Shown piece by piece: positions 43,656-53,045 of a DNA stretch of 64,000 bases. Numbering within the stretch: the stretch's first letter is position 1; each line of letters opens with the position of its first letter. The stretch is from Lactococcus carnosus. GTDB taxonomy: Bacteria > Bacillota > Bacilli > Lactobacillales > Streptococcaceae. The notes under the pieces are model-generated. The model was not told the DNA's origin and searched no databases. It worked only from the letters and a program-made list of their open reading frames with translations. Where the stretch lies: contig NZ_CP017194.1 of assembly GCF_006770265.1 (NCBI RefSeq), positions 186,001-250,000 on the forward strand, given 5' to 3'. The position numbers and the translations under genes are program-made.

Positions 43656-44479
43656 CCTTGCAAGATGATATTATCTCAGAATTAGGTGTTAAACCAACTA
43701 TTTCACCAGCAGAAGAGGTAGCACGTTCAGTCGATTTTTTGAAAGCCTATTTAAAGCAACACCCTTTTTTGAAAACACTGGTATTGGGTATTTCAGGGGG
43801 GCAAGACTCAAGTTTGGCAGGCCGTTTAGCGCAGCTTGCAATCGAGTCTTTGCGTGATGAAACAGGTGATTCAGCTTATCAATTTATCGCCATTCGCTTG
43901 CCCTACGGTGTCCAATATGATGAAGCAGATGCACAACGTGCACTTGCATTTATCAAGCCAGATCAAAGTCTGACAGTCAATATTAAAGCTGCAGTTGATG
44001 GGGAAGTCTTAGCTTTAGCAGAAGCTGGGATAATGGTTTCTGATTTCAACAAGGGGAACATCAAAGCCCGTCAACGCATGATTACCCAATATGCCATTGC
44101 TGGCGCAACTACTGGCGCAGTCGTAGGCACCGACCATGCGGCTGAAAATATTACAGGATTTTTCACTAAGTTTGGCGATGGTGGTGCGGATATTTTACCC
44201 CTTTTCAGACTGAACAAGCGACAAGGTAAGCAATTACTTGCTTATTTAGCAGCTGATCCAGCTATCTATGAAAAAGTCCCAACGGCTGATTTGGAAGATG
44301 GTAAACCAGGTTTGGCTGATGAGCTTGCCTTAGGGGTGACCTATGATCAAATTGATGACTATCTGGAAGGCCGTCAAGTAGTTGAAACATCACGTCAGGT
44401 AATTGAAAATTGGTGGTTGAAAACAACACATAAACGTCACTTGCCGATTACGGTTTTTGATACATTTTGGCAAGTATGA
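43652..44479 (+). CDS. nadE: NH3-dependent NAD+ synthetase
   Basis: Amidates nicotinate adenine dinucleotide to NAD+. In the 275-residue protein the ATP-pyrophosphatase P-loop [20 protein letters not shown] is near 42-61, [20 protein letters not shown] near 132, [28 protein letters not shown] near 157-185, and [15 protein letters not shown] near 205. There is no glutaminase domain, so it is the ammonia-dependent form. It is coupled by ATGA overlaps on both sides. Confidence 0.95.
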   Translation: MTLQDDIISELGVKPTISPAEEVARSVDFLKAYLKQHPFLKTLVLGISGGQDSSLAGRLAQLAIESLRDETGDSAYQFIAIRLPYGVQYDEADAQRALAFIKPDQSLTVNIKAAVDGEVLALAEAGIMVSDFNKGNIKARQRMITQYAIAGATTGAVVGTDHAAENITGFFTKFGDGGADILPLFRLNKRQGKQLLAYLAADPAIYEKVPTADLEDGKPGLADELALGVTYDQIDDYLEGRQVVETSRQVIENWWLKTTHKRHLPITVFDTFWQV

Positions 44480-45042
44480 GGATTGGTATTCTAGGTGGTA
44501 ACTTTAACCCAGTTCACCATGCGCATCTATTTCTTGCAGATCAAGTTCAACAAAGACTTGGCTTAGATGCAGTCCAATTAATGCCGGAAAATGAGCCACC
44601 TCACATCGATAGTAAAACGACCATCGCAGCTGACCATCGTGTGAATATGCTAAAGTTAGCAATCAAAAATTACTCTAACTTATCACTTAATCTATCAGAA
44701 ATCGAGCGCGGTGGTAAGTCTTATACCTATGACACCATGCTAAAGTTGACAACTGAGCATCCGGAAAATGACTACTTCTTTATCATTGGCGGCGATATGG
44801 TGGACTACTTAGATAAATGGTACAAAATCGATGACTTAGTTAAGTTAGTAACATTTGTCGCAGTAAACCGACATCAAGCCATGGTATCTGTGCCTAAATA
44901 TCCTGTTCAATTAGTTGATTTACCGCTTTTGGACATCTCATCAAGCAACATCCGTAACAGCGTCTCAGTAGGCAATATGCCTAATTTTCTACTCCCTGCT
45001 GAGGTCCTCTCTTATATCAATGATCATGGCATATATCAGTGA
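44476..45042 (+). CDS. nadD: Nicotinate-nucleotide adenylyltransferase
   Basis: Joins nicotinate mononucleotide and ATP to nicotinate adenine dinucleotide. ATG 44476 overlaps the nadE stop. The HxxH-type nucleotidyltransferase motif [15 protein letters not shown] is at 4-18, and the C-terminal [14 protein letters not shown] (ISST/S-x-IR motif) is near 155. At 188 residues it is slightly short but complete. The gene order pncB-nadE-nadD puts the whole salvage route from nicotinate to NAD+ in one unit. Confidence 0.93.
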   Translation: MRIGILGGNFNPVHHAHLFLADQVQQRLGLDAVQLMPENEPPHIDSKTTIAADHRVNMLKLAIKNYSNLSLNLSEIERGGKSYTYDTMLKLTTEHPENDYFFIIGGDMVDYLDKWYKIDDLVKLVTFVAVNRHQAMVSVPKYPVQLVDLPLLDISSSNIRNSVSVGNMPNFLLPAEVLSYINDHGIYQ

Positions 45043-45047
45043 AAAAT

Positions 45048-45055
45048 GGTATACT
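45048..45055 (+). promoter_or_regulatory. pepC extended -10 promoter
   Basis: TGg-TATACT (hexamer 45050-45055) lies six bases after the nadD stop, and the Shine-Dalgarno CGGAGGA starts near 45062. The predicted leader is therefore only about 12 bases, just enough to include the ribosome-binding site. Confidence 0.5.
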
Positions 45056-45073
45056 ATTCGTCGGAGGATAACA

Positions 45074-46393
45074 ATGACAGAACTTACACAAGATTTTACA
45101 CAATCGTTATTTGATAACTATAGCAACAATGCTAAATTTGGTGCAGTTGAAAATGCTGTAGCCAAGAATGGCCTACTCAATGCACTTGAGAACCGCACGT
45201 CACATGCTGCAAATTTACCTGTTTTCTCAGTTGACTTGACAAATGATCCGGTTAGTAATCAAAAACAATCTGGCCGTTGCTGGATGTTTGCTGCCTTGAA
45301 TACATTTCGTCATAAAATGTTAACTGAGTTCAAACTTGAAAATTTTGAATTATCACAAGCATATACCTTCTTTTGGGATAAGTATGAAAAATCAAACTGG
45401 TTCCTTGAGCAAATTATCGGAACGAGTGAGCTGGAACTTGGTGATCGCAAATTAAAATTCTTACTTGATGTACCGCAACAAGATGGTGGTCAATGGGATA
45501 TGGTTGTCGCACTCTTCCAAAAATATGGCGTTGTGCCTAAAGATGTTTATCCAGAATCTATTTCATCAAGTGCGAGTAACCAACTTGATCAATATCTGAA
45601 TAAAATCTTGCGTCAAGACGCGCAAATTTTACGTGAATTGATCAAAAATGGTGGCGATGTGGCAGCTAAAAAAGCTGAATTATTACAAGAAATCTTCAAC
45701 TATCTTGCCATGACACTAGGGTTACCACCACAAAAATTTGACTTTGCATATCGCGATAAAGATAATAACTTTAACAAAGTTGAAGGGGTAACACCACAAG
45801 CATTTTACGACAAATTTGTTAATCTAAATCTCGATGAGTATGTCAGTGTCATCAATGCACCAACTGCTGACAAACCTTATAACAAATCTTATACAGTTGA
45901 GTTTTTGGGTAACGTAATTGGCGCGCGTGATGTTCGTCACTTAAATGTTGATATGGATCGTTTCAAAAAATTAGCAATTGCACAAATGCAAGCTGGAGAA
46001 ACGGTTTGGTTTGGTTGTGACGTTGGTCAAGAATCAAATCGTACAGATGGTCTTTTGACGATGGACGCCTATGATTTTTCAGCGATGGATATCGACTTTA
46101 CACAAGATAAAGCCAGTCGTTTGGATTATTCTGAGTCATTGATGACACATGCCATGGTCTTGACAGGTGTTGATTTAGATGATGCTGGTCAGTCAGTCAA
46201 ATGGAAAGTCGAAAATTCTTGGGGCGATAAAGTTGGTAAAAAAGGCTACTTCACAGCATCTGATGCTTGGATGGATGAGTATACTTACCAAATCGTTGTC
46301 AGAAAAGAATTCTTGAGTGAAGCAGAACTAGCAGCATATGAAGCAGAACCAGTGACCCTTTTACCATGGGATCCAATGGGCGCACTTGCTTAA
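45074..46393 (+). CDS. pepC: Aminopeptidase C (bleomycin-hydrolase family)
   Basis: Cytoplasmic cysteine aminopeptidase, important in lactic bacteria for using casein peptides. ATG 45074 (MTELTQDFTQSLFDNYSNNA) follows CGGAGGA. The papain-like triad is visible: Cys in SGRCWMFAALNTFR near 70, His in LMTHAMVLTGVD near 360 and Asn in VENSWGDKVG near 383. About 439 residues. Monocistronic, with a short-leader promoter and a terminator. Confidence 0.95.
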   Translation: MTELTQDFTQSLFDNYSNNAKFGAVENAVAKNGLLNALENRTSHAANLPVFSVDLTNDPVSNQKQSGRCWMFAALNTFRHKMLTEFKLENFELSQAYTFFWDKYEKSNWFLEQIIGTSELELGDRKLKFLLDVPQQDGGQWDMVVALFQKYGVVPKDVYPESISSSASNQLDQYLNKILRQDAQILRELIKNGGDVAAKKAELLQEIFNYLAMTLGLPPQKFDFAYRDKDNNFNKVEGVTPQAFYDKFVNLNLDEYVSVINAPTADKPYNKSYTVEFLGNVIGARDVRHLNVDMDRFKKLAIAQMQAGETVWFGCDVGQESNRTDGLLTMDAYDFSAMDIDFTQDKASRLDYSESLMTHAMVLTGVDLDDAGQSVKWKVENSWGDKVGKKGYFTASDAWMDEYTYQIVVRKEFLSEAELAAYEAEPVTLLPWDPMGALA

Positions 46394-46413
46394 GTTTTAT
46401 CATATAGTAGATT

Positions 46414-46446
46414 AAGGCTAACCTTCATGGTTAGTCTTTCTTTACT
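46414..46446 (+). terminator. pepC terminator
   Basis: AAGGCTAACC-ttcat-GGTTAGTCTT followed by a T-rich tract. Confidence 0.65.
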
Positions 46447-46525
46447 TTAATAGGATGGGATTTAAGTGTAGCATCAAGTTGGACTTGGAAACGAATAGTC
46501 TTCATTATTTAGAAAGCAACGTACT

Positions 46526-47737
46526 TTGAAAAATAAACAATTACTTTACTTGATTTCATCAGACTTCATTTCGTCAGTAGGTAGTTCAATTCAGGCAGCA
46601 GCCCTCGCTATCTACATTTTAGACATGACTAAATCTAGTCAATTATTTTCCTTAATGTTAGCAAGTGCCATCTTACCACGTGTTATTTTTGGTCCTTTTT
46701 TTGGTGTCTTAACAGATTGGTTTAATAAGAAAAAAATATTGCTGTTGCTAAATGTTTTAAATTTTAGTGTCATTTGTCTAGTAACTATCTTTTTAGATAA
46801 AAGTAATCTCGTTCTGTTATTTGCTATGGTCATTTGTCTGGGTTTGCTTGCTGCATGCTACTCACCAGCAAGTGCAGGCACAATAAAATTGATTGCAAAT
46901 GGCGAGCAGGAGCTATCACAGGCATATACAGTCATGTCTTTTACGGATTCGATTCAAGCAGTCGTCGCTCCGTTGATTGGTGCTAGTGTTTACAGTTTAA
47001 TGGGCATTAAAACAGTCTTACTATGCAATGGTTTGTCGTTTATTTTGTCAAATATCTTGATATACCTATTGAAAAATGACTACTTTAAACAGGTCAGTCA
47101 GACTAAGACGCTGAAACAATTCGCTAGCGATTTTGTTAAGGGATTTCAGTATATGAAAGGGAATCAGCTCTTATGGCATACGGCGATTTGTGTGATGATT
47201 TTGAACTTTTTCTCTATTCCCTTATTTAGTGTTGGGAATGGTGTCGTTGCCAAATTAATATTTAAGGTGTCAAACACACAATTTTCATTAATCGAATCAG
47301 TTGGGATTGTTGCGGCTTTTTTTAGTCCCTTTATTTTTAGTCTCATTAAGGCTAAGCTTTCTTTGGCCCGTCTTTTTATTTTAAGTATGCAGATTTTAGC
47401 TAGTTTAGTCCTAATTTTAGGGCTCATAAGTGGCTTAAACGGCTATGATTATCGTTATGTCTTATATCTAGGCTTTATTTTCTGTGTGTCCTTTGTTGAG
47501 GGGATATTGAATATCGCGATCATGACGCTTTTACAGACAAAAATAGAAGCCCAATTCTCGGGAAGAGTGAATGGCATCTTAACAACGATGTTCATCGGTT
47601 TAGTTCCTGTTGGACAAGTGATATATGGTTATCTATTTACAGTTTTACCTGTTCAAGTCCCTTTTGTGATAACCTCACTCGTTTATGTAGGTGTTATTTA
47701 TCTATATAAGAAAGGACTTAAGGCAGTATCAAATTAG
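46526..47737 (+). CDS. MFS-type transporter
   Basis: A 403-residue protein with about twelve transmembrane helices. Major-facilitator features are ASAILPRVIFGPFFGVLTDWFNKKKILL (loop 2-3 motif A) near 45-72 and TVMSFTDSIQAVVAPLIGA near 135. It belongs to the TetA/enterobactin-exporter-like MFS_3 type. TTG 46526 is the only available start (MKNKQLLYLISSDFISSVG) and has just a weak Shine-Dalgarno (AGAAAG). The substrate is unknown. Confidence 0.82.
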   Translation: MKNKQLLYLISSDFISSVGSSIQAAALAIYILDMTKSSQLFSLMLASAILPRVIFGPFFGVLTDWFNKKKILLLLNVLNFSVICLVTIFLDKSNLVLLFAMVICLGLLAACYSPASAGTIKLIANGEQELSQAYTVMSFTDSIQAVVAPLIGASVYSLMGIKTVLLCNGLSFILSNILIYLLKNDYFKQVSQTKTLKQFASDFVKGFQYMKGNQLLWHTAICVMILNFFSIPLFSVGNGVVAKLIFKVSNTQFSLIESVGIVAAFFSPFIFSLIKAKLSLARLFILSMQILASLVLILGLISGLNGYDYRYVLYLGFIFCVSFVEGILNIAIMTLLQTKIEAQFSGRVNGILTTMFIGLVPVGQVIYGYLFTVLPVQVPFVITSLVYVGVIYLYKKGLKAVSN

Positions 47738-47897
47738 TGACACTTATAGGTTGAGCTATGCTTTTTATGCCAACTTTTTTTAGGTGCTCTAGATTAGCTT
47801 AATAGTGGTTGGCAACATTTAAGACGTGAAAGAGTTGACATTATCCCTAGCCTTGACTATAATGAATGTAACTTTAATCTTTACATTGGAGAATTTT

Positions 47898-48335
47898 ATG
47901 CCCCTATCAAGTCGCTTTACTATTGCCCTACACATGTTAACTGTCATGGATGTTTTCAAGGAGGAAAAAGTAACAAGTCAATTTATGGCAGGTTCTATTG
48001 GGGTCAATCCTGTCATCATTCGCAGGCTACTTTCACAACTCAGAACAGCCGATATCGTCACTGTTAAACGTGGTAGCGGAGGTGCTAGCATTTCAAGAGA
48101 TCCTAAAACAATTACCTATCTTGATGTCTATGAAGCAGTAGCAGTCGTTTCAGAAGTTGGTCTTTTCAAGTTTCATGAACAGCCCAATCCGGCTTGCCCA
48201 GTTGGCAAAACGATTCATAGTTTGCTAGACGATGATCTACTTCAAGCACAGCTTGCACTCGAGACCTACCTTAAAAATAAGACTGTCGCAGACCTCCTTG
48301 GCAATGCTCAGGAAAAAATAATTGATCAAGCCTAA
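47898..48335 (+). CDS. Rrf2-family transcriptional regulator (YwnA-like)
   Basis: A regulator of about 145 residues. ATG 47898 (MPLSSRFTIALHMLTVMD) follows TTGGAGAA; the upstream in-frame codons to 47826 lack a Shine-Dalgarno. The winged helix is at ~25-80 (MAGSIGVNPVIIRRLLSQLRTADIVTVKRGSGG). There is one Cys (NPACPVG near 107) where Fe-S members have three, so it is probably a redox or electrophile sensor rather than an Fe-S protein. It lies 138 bases upstream of a QOR2-type oxidoreductase, whose promoter carries an inverted repeat; this is the usual regulator-target pair. Confidence 0.85.
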   Translation: MPLSSRFTIALHMLTVMDVFKEEKVTSQFMAGSIGVNPVIIRRLLSQLRTADIVTVKRGSGGASISRDPKTITYLDVYEAVAVVSEVGLFKFHEQPNPACPVGKTIHSLLDDDLLQAQLALETYLKNKTVADLLGNAQEKIIDQA

Positions 48336-48373
48336 TCTAGTACACGTCAATCCATCGTGTACTAGATTTTTTT
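48335..48373 (+). terminator. Terminator after the Rrf2 gene
   Basis: ATCTAGTACACG ... CGTGTACTAGAT followed by seven T. Confidence 0.85.
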
Positions 48374-48393
48374 AGTTATCAAAACCTTAATTG

Positions 48394-48450
48394 TTGACAG
48401 AACGCTATCCCTTTGATATTATGTAGACAAGAAGTAACTAAAAAAGTTAC
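48394..48450 (+). promoter_or_regulatory. Promoter and Rrf2-type operator of the QOR2-like gene
   Basis: TTGACA (48394-48399), a 17-base spacer and TATTAT (48417-48422) form a consensus-like promoter. GTAACT-AAAAA-AGTTAC (48434-48450) covers the predicted start of transcription, a good repressor site for the Rrf2 protein encoded just upstream. Confidence 0.7.
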
Positions 48451-48473
48451 AACTAATAAAAGGAGACTAACAG

Positions 48474-49331
48474 ATGACTTATTTAATTACTGGTGTAACA
48501 GGTGGCCTTGGCAATGGTGTTTTAAAAGCACTTTCTAAAACAGTTTCTCATGATGAGATAGCAGTATTAGTGCGTTCAGAAGCAAAAGGCGTGCCTTTTG
48601 CTGAAGCAGGCTATGCGGTACGTATTGGCGATTATTCAGATAAAGAGAGTCTTGTTAAGGCTTTTTCTGGGATTGAAACGCTCATGTTTGTCTCTGGTGC
48701 ACCCGGTCAAGCCGTGAGCCGTGAATTGCAACATAAGCATGTCATTGAAGCCGCTAAAGCAGCTGGTATTGCAAACCTCGTTTACACCAGCCTAGCAAAT
48801 GCTGAGGGGTCTCATTCGGTACTGGCACCTGACCATATTGCCACAGAAGCCATGATTAAACAATCTGGCCTAACTTATAAGATTTTACGTAACAACTGGT
48901 ACTTGGAAAATGAACTCAGTATCTTCCAAGATTCCCTTGCTGGGAAAGGCTTTGTATATGCCGGCGGTGAAGGTAAAGTGGGTTGGGCCTTGAAAAGAGA
49001 ATACGCTGAGGCAGCAGCACAAGCGCTTGTCCAATCTTTCGATGATAACCATATCTACGAACTTTCTGGCACCCGTTTAAGCTATGCTGATCTGCACCAA
49101 GCCCTGGAAACTGCGACTGGTAAACCGATCGATGCGGTCTCAATGACGATCTCAGATTACAAAGCAGCCTTAGTATCTGCTGGTTTACCAGATGAAGTAG
49201 TTGGGATTGTAACAGCCATCCAATCAGATATTTCAGCTGGCGAGCTTGACGTCACAAGTACTGATTTTGAAACCTTGCTTGGTCATGCGCTAACGCCTGT
49301 AACTGAGGCTATTTCAGAACTTCTAGCCTAA
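48474..49331 (+). CDS. NAD(P)-dependent oxidoreductase, QOR2/NmrA-like SDR
   Basis: A 285-residue atypical short-chain dehydrogenase. The Rossmann start YLITGVTGGLGNGVLKAL is at 3-20, LVRSEAKGVPFAEAG near 33, TLMFVSGAPG near 68, and ILRNNWYLEN near 140 is the signature of NADPH:quinone oxidoreductase type 2 proteins. It has the Shine-Dalgarno AAGGAGA. It is probably induced by quinones or electrophiles through the upstream Rrf2 regulator and removes them by reduction (inference). Confidence 0.85.
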   Translation: MTYLITGVTGGLGNGVLKALSKTVSHDEIAVLVRSEAKGVPFAEAGYAVRIGDYSDKESLVKAFSGIETLMFVSGAPGQAVSRELQHKHVIEAAKAAGIANLVYTSLANAEGSHSVLAPDHIATEAMIKQSGLTYKILRNNWYLENELSIFQDSLAGKGFVYAGGEGKVGWALKREYAEAAAQALVQSFDDNHIYELSGTRLSYADLHQALETATGKPIDAVSMTISDYKAALVSAGLPDEVVGIVTAIQSDISAGELDVTSTDFETLLGHALTPVTEAISELLA

Positions 49332-49369
49332 CCTTGTAAGTAAAGGTATAGCATAAACTAAATAGTAGC

Positions 49370-49401
49370 AATAGTCGTTATCATGGATAGCGACTATTTT
49401 T
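49370..49401 (+). terminator. Terminator after the QOR2-like gene
   Basis: AATAGTCG-TATC ... GATA-CGACTATT followed by T-rich sequence. Confidence 0.75.
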
Positions 49402-49555
49402 ATGCCATTAAGTGGATTTATACTGCTGTTATTTAGGCAATCAGATATCGGAAAAAATAAAAAATATTAAGATACAAAAAAAAGTCACCAAGCATATGAC
49501 AGCATTGTGACCTTTGTATGTGTATGAACCCTATTATGTTGCACTTACATGCTTC

Positions 49556-50149
49556 TTAAAGTAACTGTTTTACAATCAGAATAACGATAAGAAAGAGTGC
49601 TGAAATACCAGCTGTTAAATAGGTTGTTAGCCTAGTGCGACCTTGACTACTTTTTTGAGGGTAAAGTGTCAGTAACCAACTTGGTACATATAGATTAACA
49701 TATAGTAAACATAAATTTAGTAGCAGGGTTAATGTAAAAAGGCCAATATTTTGAGGCGTTAATCCGCCACCAAACCAAGGGGTTAAGAAAATGATTGCGA
49801 ATATGACAGCCAAATAGGCTGAAATGAGACCTTGTCTTTTAATGTTTTGTCTTAGTGTTTTTTGAGGCAAAGCATCTATAAATTGTTTGGCAAGGGTCTC
49901 AGCTGGCATACCAAAATAAGTTTCTGCCGCTTGCTGAGTTTTTTGAGCTAATAAGATATCAGCTCGCACAGTTTCTAAAATATCTGGTAGACTTTGACTA
50001 TCTTTACCTGACAACTGATCAGGTGCATATAATGATGCGACGAAGGTGTCATCATATGCTTGGTTTTCAGGTGTCATTTGGTTTATAAGTGCTTTGTTTT
50101 TTGTATGTTCAGCTTTATCAGCTTTAAACTGCTGTCCTATAGTTATCAT
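49556..50149 (-). CDS. Membrane protein downstream of PadR (DUF1129-like)
   Basis: A 197-residue protein. The charged cytoplasmic N-terminal half includes QLSGKDSQSLPDILETVRADILLAQ and GMPAETLAKQFIDALP. About four transmembrane helices follow (~108-128, 135-152, 155-170 and 180-196). The layout resembles DUF1129-type proteins that pair with PadR regulators; the exact family is uncertain. It has the Shine-Dalgarno AGAGAGG and lies 60 bases after the PadR gene, so both are probably transcribed from the PadR-controlled promoter. Confidence 0.65.
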   Translation of the reverse strand: MITIGQQFKADKAEHTKNKALINQMTPENQAYDDTFVASLYAPDQLSGKDSQSLPDILETVRADILLAQKTQQAAETYFGMPAETLAKQFIDALPQKTLRQNIKRQGLISAYLAVIFAIIFLTPWFGGGLTPQNIGLFTLTLLLNLCLLYVNLYVPSWLLTLYPQKSSQGRTRLTTYLTAGISALFLIVILIVKQLL

Positions 50150-50209
50150 GAATGATTACCTCTCTAATAATTAACGATCAAATAACAAGTATGGATGTTA
50201 AGTTACTGG

Positions 50210-50551
50210 TTACTTGTCCTCACCACTTTCAAATTCTTGTATCAAGTTTTCCATAGCCACTGTGAGTGTTGCCCAATCACTAAAAAAAGCGTGTAACTTG
50301 TCTAGTCCCTTTTGGGTTATTGTAAAATATTTCCGTTTTGGCCCCTCAGAAGAGGCTTTCATGGCTCCTGTAATATAGGCTTCTCGCTCTAATTTTTGTA
50401 AAATTGGATAGATAGTTCCTGCAGCTATAGACAGAAATCCGATCATTTCAAGTTTTTTTGTAATTTCATACCCGTAAGTTTCACCTTTTGAAATCACAAT
50501 GAGTATAGCACCATCTAATGTCCCTTTAAGTAATTGGCTGTTGATCGTCAA
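50210..50551 (-). CDS. PadR-family transcriptional regulator
   Basis: A 113-residue regulator starting at TTG 50551 behind AAGGAGATA. The winged-helix motif has LKGTLDGAILIVISKGETYGYEITKKLEMIGFLSIAAGTIYPILQKLEREAYI (about residues 8-60), followed by the wing (SEGPKRKYFTITQKG) and a C-terminal dimerisation helix. It controls, and is part of, an operon with the membrane protein at 49556. The 12-bp inverted repeat at 50579-50621 is the likely operator. Confidence 0.92.
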   Translation of the reverse strand: MTINSQLLKGTLDGAILIVISKGETYGYEITKKLEMIGFLSIAAGTIYPILQKLEREAYITGAMKASSEGPKRKYFTITQKGLDKLHAFFSDWATLTVAMENLIQEFESGEDK

Positions 50552-50578
50552 TGATTTTATCTCCTTGCTACTATATAA

Positions 50579-50629
50579 TGTATACTAGCTTATGGATAAA
50601 GTTTAACATAGCTAGTATACAATGTCAAC
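50579..50629 (-). promoter_or_regulatory. PadR operator and promoter
   Basis: TGTATACTAGCT (50579-50590) and its exact complement AGCTAGTATACA (50610-50621) flank a 19-base centre. A minus-strand TTGACA (50629 to 50624) sits at the edge, so repressor binding would cover the promoter. A long inverted repeat with ATAC/GTAT cores fits PadR autoregulation. Confidence 0.7.
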
Positions 50630-51007
50630 TAGTGTTTTAGGATTATTGTTGCTTATTTAAGTTAGGTAGAATAAGATGTAACTGATTTTGACACGACAGA
50701 TAGATGACCAAAGAAACATAGCATTAGTCCACAAATTATGTGATCTAGCCATTACTTAATCTTAAACATAAAAAAATCTATCAGCATACTGATAGATTTT
50801 TTTTACTAAACTGTAATGTGGCATTTTTTTCAGGTTCATAATTAGAGCTGAAGAGCGCAAGACAGTTCAAATGAAAATATGAGACGGTCATGTCACATTA
50901 AATGGACAGTCACTGTCTAATCGTTAATAGATAACTTCTGAAGTGGTCTGACCATTTGTCACCAAAGTGCAGTTTATTTTGTACAATATTCAAAAATAAA
51001 CTGTATT
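50630..51007. other. Gene-free stretch left of the accessory segment
   Basis: The only structure I see is the hairpin AAAAAAATCTATCAG-cata-CTGATAGATTTTTTTT at 50770-50804, a bidirectional terminator with no obvious gene directly feeding it. The rest is AT-rich without a credible open frame. Confidence 0.5.
50770..50804. terminator. Isolated bidirectional terminator
   Basis: Perfect A/T-flanked hairpin; see the gene-free stretch 50630-51007. It may end transcription from the minus-strand gene at 51008. Confidence 0.75.
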
Positions 51008-51220
51008 TTATACTAAATGTCCTGCAGACCAGTACAAGAGTAATGCACCAACTACCCCAAGGAACAAACCCAATATTCTTTGTTTTATAAAGCTAATGTC
51101 CCCTAAAAATAGTCTCACTAAGATAAATTGTCTACTTACAAATGTAAAAAGTATGCCAAACCCTAAAATGATGCATCCTATTAAAGCGATAGGGTTAGCT
51201 AATATATTTATTTCGTCCAT
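51008..51220 (-). CDS. Small membrane protein, unknown function
   Basis: A 70-residue protein (MDEINILANPIALIGCIILG ... GALLLYWSAGHLV) with two transmembrane helices (about 12-28 and 50-66) and a basic loop SFIKQR between them. The Shine-Dalgarno ATAGGAGAAT precedes ATG 51220. It lies 68 bases downstream of the DUF6287-like gene on the same strand and may be co-transcribed. No family is recognised. Confidence 0.6.
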   Translation of the reverse strand: MDEINILANPIALIGCIILGFGILFTFVSRQFILVRLFLGDISFIKQRILGLFLGVVGALLLYWSAGHLV

Positions 51221-51288
51221 TTTTTATTCTCCTATTTTAAAAATAAATTGACTTGATAAGTCACTGTGCCCTATGCGTGTTTCAACGT

Positions 51289-52344
51289 TTACTTTCTATA
51301 ATAATAAGTGTCCGGAGTAAAGTTTCCAGGGTTTTGTGTCCCAGCTATACGTGGTCTTTTACTATCAGATTGATCACCATAAGGATTTTTAAAATCTATT
51401 TTGAACAATGTAAATACAAAACCTCCAATCCCAGGACTATCAGGAGCAACAGCTATATATGGGATTTTTGACTCACTACCTTTTGGTGCAATTTTCAAAT
51501 TAGTTGATGCTTGTTGTCCTGATTGAGCTGAACTCATAGAGCGGTCGGCGTTGATGGTAATTATATCCCCATTACCATTTTCCCAACTACCCACTAAAGA
51601 ACTAATATCGCCATTACTTATGGCAGCGATATCTAAGTCTTTTTCACTGACGTTTGATTTATACAACTCTACTGGTGTAACCATTTTTAATGCTAATGCT
51701 TTAGTAGTTTGTTTGGCGGTATTTGTTTGGAAGTAAGTAGATAAAATAGTGCCTATTTTGTCTCTTTTTCTTTCTGATTGTCCTGTAGGGCCAATATAAC
51801 TGAAAGAAATTGTCTCGTTATTTATAAGTACATCAAGTCTGTGTAAAGTATGTGAACTATCATACCACTGAATAAACCCATCATTAACGCCCTTATCGCC
51901 ATTAGCTGTCATTGCAATTTTATCAGCACTTAATAGACTAGTTTGAGGGTTTATTGCCGTATAAGATTGTGCTAATAAAGCGATTTGTTCGTTCAAAGAT
52001 AATTTTTCCCAAGTATTTATATTTTGTTCAGAATTATCTGAAGAACGAGATGGCAGCGAGCTGCTCGAACTGGATACACTCTCAACAGAACCAGTATTAA
52101 AACTTTTAGTATGATCGCTTTTAGGTACTGGAAATAGTAGTAGAGTCGATAAAAACGTTATGACTATTAACAGAAAAGCACCAATAATAATGCCAATAAT
52201 GATATAAGTTTTTTTAGAGCCACTAGTTCTAGTATCAGGTTCCTTTACTAAACCATGTAATACAGCTTTTTGATACTCTTTTTCATTTGGATCTCTACCA
52301 TTTACTTGTCTAAAAGATTTTTCCCATGCTTTTTTATTAATCAT
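51289..52344 (-). CDS. Membrane-anchored DUF6287-like extracellular protein
   Basis: A 351-residue protein. The N-terminal cytoplasmic motif KKAWEKSFRQVNGRDPNEKEYQKAV (3-27) is followed by one transmembrane helix (~46-70), then a Ser-rich linker (SVESVSSSSSSLPSRSSDN, ~86-105) and an extracellular part. The C-terminal domain begins SLVGSWENGNGDIITINADR near 250, a lipocalin-like opening found in DUF6287 proteins of lactic bacteria. The Shine-Dalgarno TGGAGAG precedes the start. The function is unknown. It is part of an AT-rich accessory segment, 51-55 kb. Confidence 0.65.
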   Translation of the reverse strand: MINKKAWEKSFRQVNGRDPNEKEYQKAVLHGLVKEPDTRTSGSKKTYIIIGIIIGAFLLIVITFLSTLLLFPVPKSDHTKSFNTGSVESVSSSSSSLPSRSSDNSEQNINTWEKLSLNEQIALLAQSYTAINPQTSLLSADKIAMTANGDKGVNDGFIQWYDSSHTLHRLDVLINNETISFSYIGPTGQSERKRDKIGTILSTYFQTNTAKQTTKALALKMVTPVELYKSNVSEKDLDIAAISNGDISSLVGSWENGNGDIITINADRSMSSAQSGQQASTNLKIAPKGSESKIPYIAVAPDSPGIGGFVFTLFKIDFKNPYGDQSDSKRPRIAGTQNPGNFTPDTYYYRK

Positions 52345-52407
52345 TTTTCTCTCCAGTTTAATGCCATGTTTACTATTATTTTTATTACTGTTTCACGCGC
52401 CTAATAA

Positions 52408-53028
52408 CTATTTTTTATATTGTCCCATAACTGCTGAAATTATAACACCGTTAATATACCCCATTACTGCAACACCGATTACCATCAAGAACATTGCTAA
52501 TATTTTTGTGAAATCATGAGTTGGTGTAACATCCCCATAGCCAACGGTCGTGATTGTAGTTACAACCCAATAAACTGAATTTAAAATAGAGACATGTTCG
52601 ATTTCCCTAAAAATATAAGCGCTAGCAATCAGATAGATAGTTAAATAGATAAAAAGTTCTTTAAATGTATCAAACTTAAACAAATTAGATATCATAATTT
52701 TACGGGAGAGGTTAGTTGTTCGACTTAACTTGAAAAGTCGTGATATTCTTACTAGTCTTACCAATCTAAATGTTTTAAAAATACTTAAAAATTGTATAGG
52801 AATACATGAAATCATATCAAAAATATGATGTTTGACATATTCTTTATATGATTTGTTATCAAAGTACTTAATAAAAATAAGGGTTGATAATAAGAGATCT
52901 ACTATGAAAATGACATCAATATATAAATCTTGTCTATCTGTAAGTGGTGCAAAGAGCGAAAAAAGCGCTAATATAACGATTATGAAGGTGTAGAAATCGC
53001 TATTATAAATTTTTTTTAATATATTCAT
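52408..53028 (-). CDS. Voltage-gated-type potassium channel
   Basis: A 206-residue compact six-helix channel. S1-S3 lie at about 13-75 and an S4-like segment RLVRLVRISRLFKLSR with regularly spaced Arg at ~88-103. S5 is at ~125-140. The pore loop carries the K+ filter TTVGYGDVTP near 162-171, and S6 is at ~178-200. There is no cytoplasmic RCK domain. The gene has no good Shine-Dalgarno (AAATTAAAACT precedes ATG 53028). It lies just downstream of the small membrane gene at 53204. Confidence 0.85.
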   Translation of the reverse strand: MNILKKIYNSDFYTFIIVILALFSLFAPLTDRQDLYIDVIFIVDLLLSTLIFIKYFDNKSYKEYVKHHIFDMISCIPIQFLSIFKTFRLVRLVRISRLFKLSRTTNLSRKIMISNLFKFDTFKELFIYLTIYLIASAYIFREIEHVSILNSVYWVVTTITTVGYGDVTPTHDFTKILAMFLMVIGVAVMGYINGVIISAVMGQYKK

Positions 53029-53045
53029 AGTTTTAATTTTTTATT

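Noticed and set aside
51230-51288. Third copy of the double-hairpin leader before the gene at 51220
   Set aside because: GACTT-atc-AAGTC sits in a similar place, but sequence and order of the hairpins do not match the copies at 53211 and 54611.
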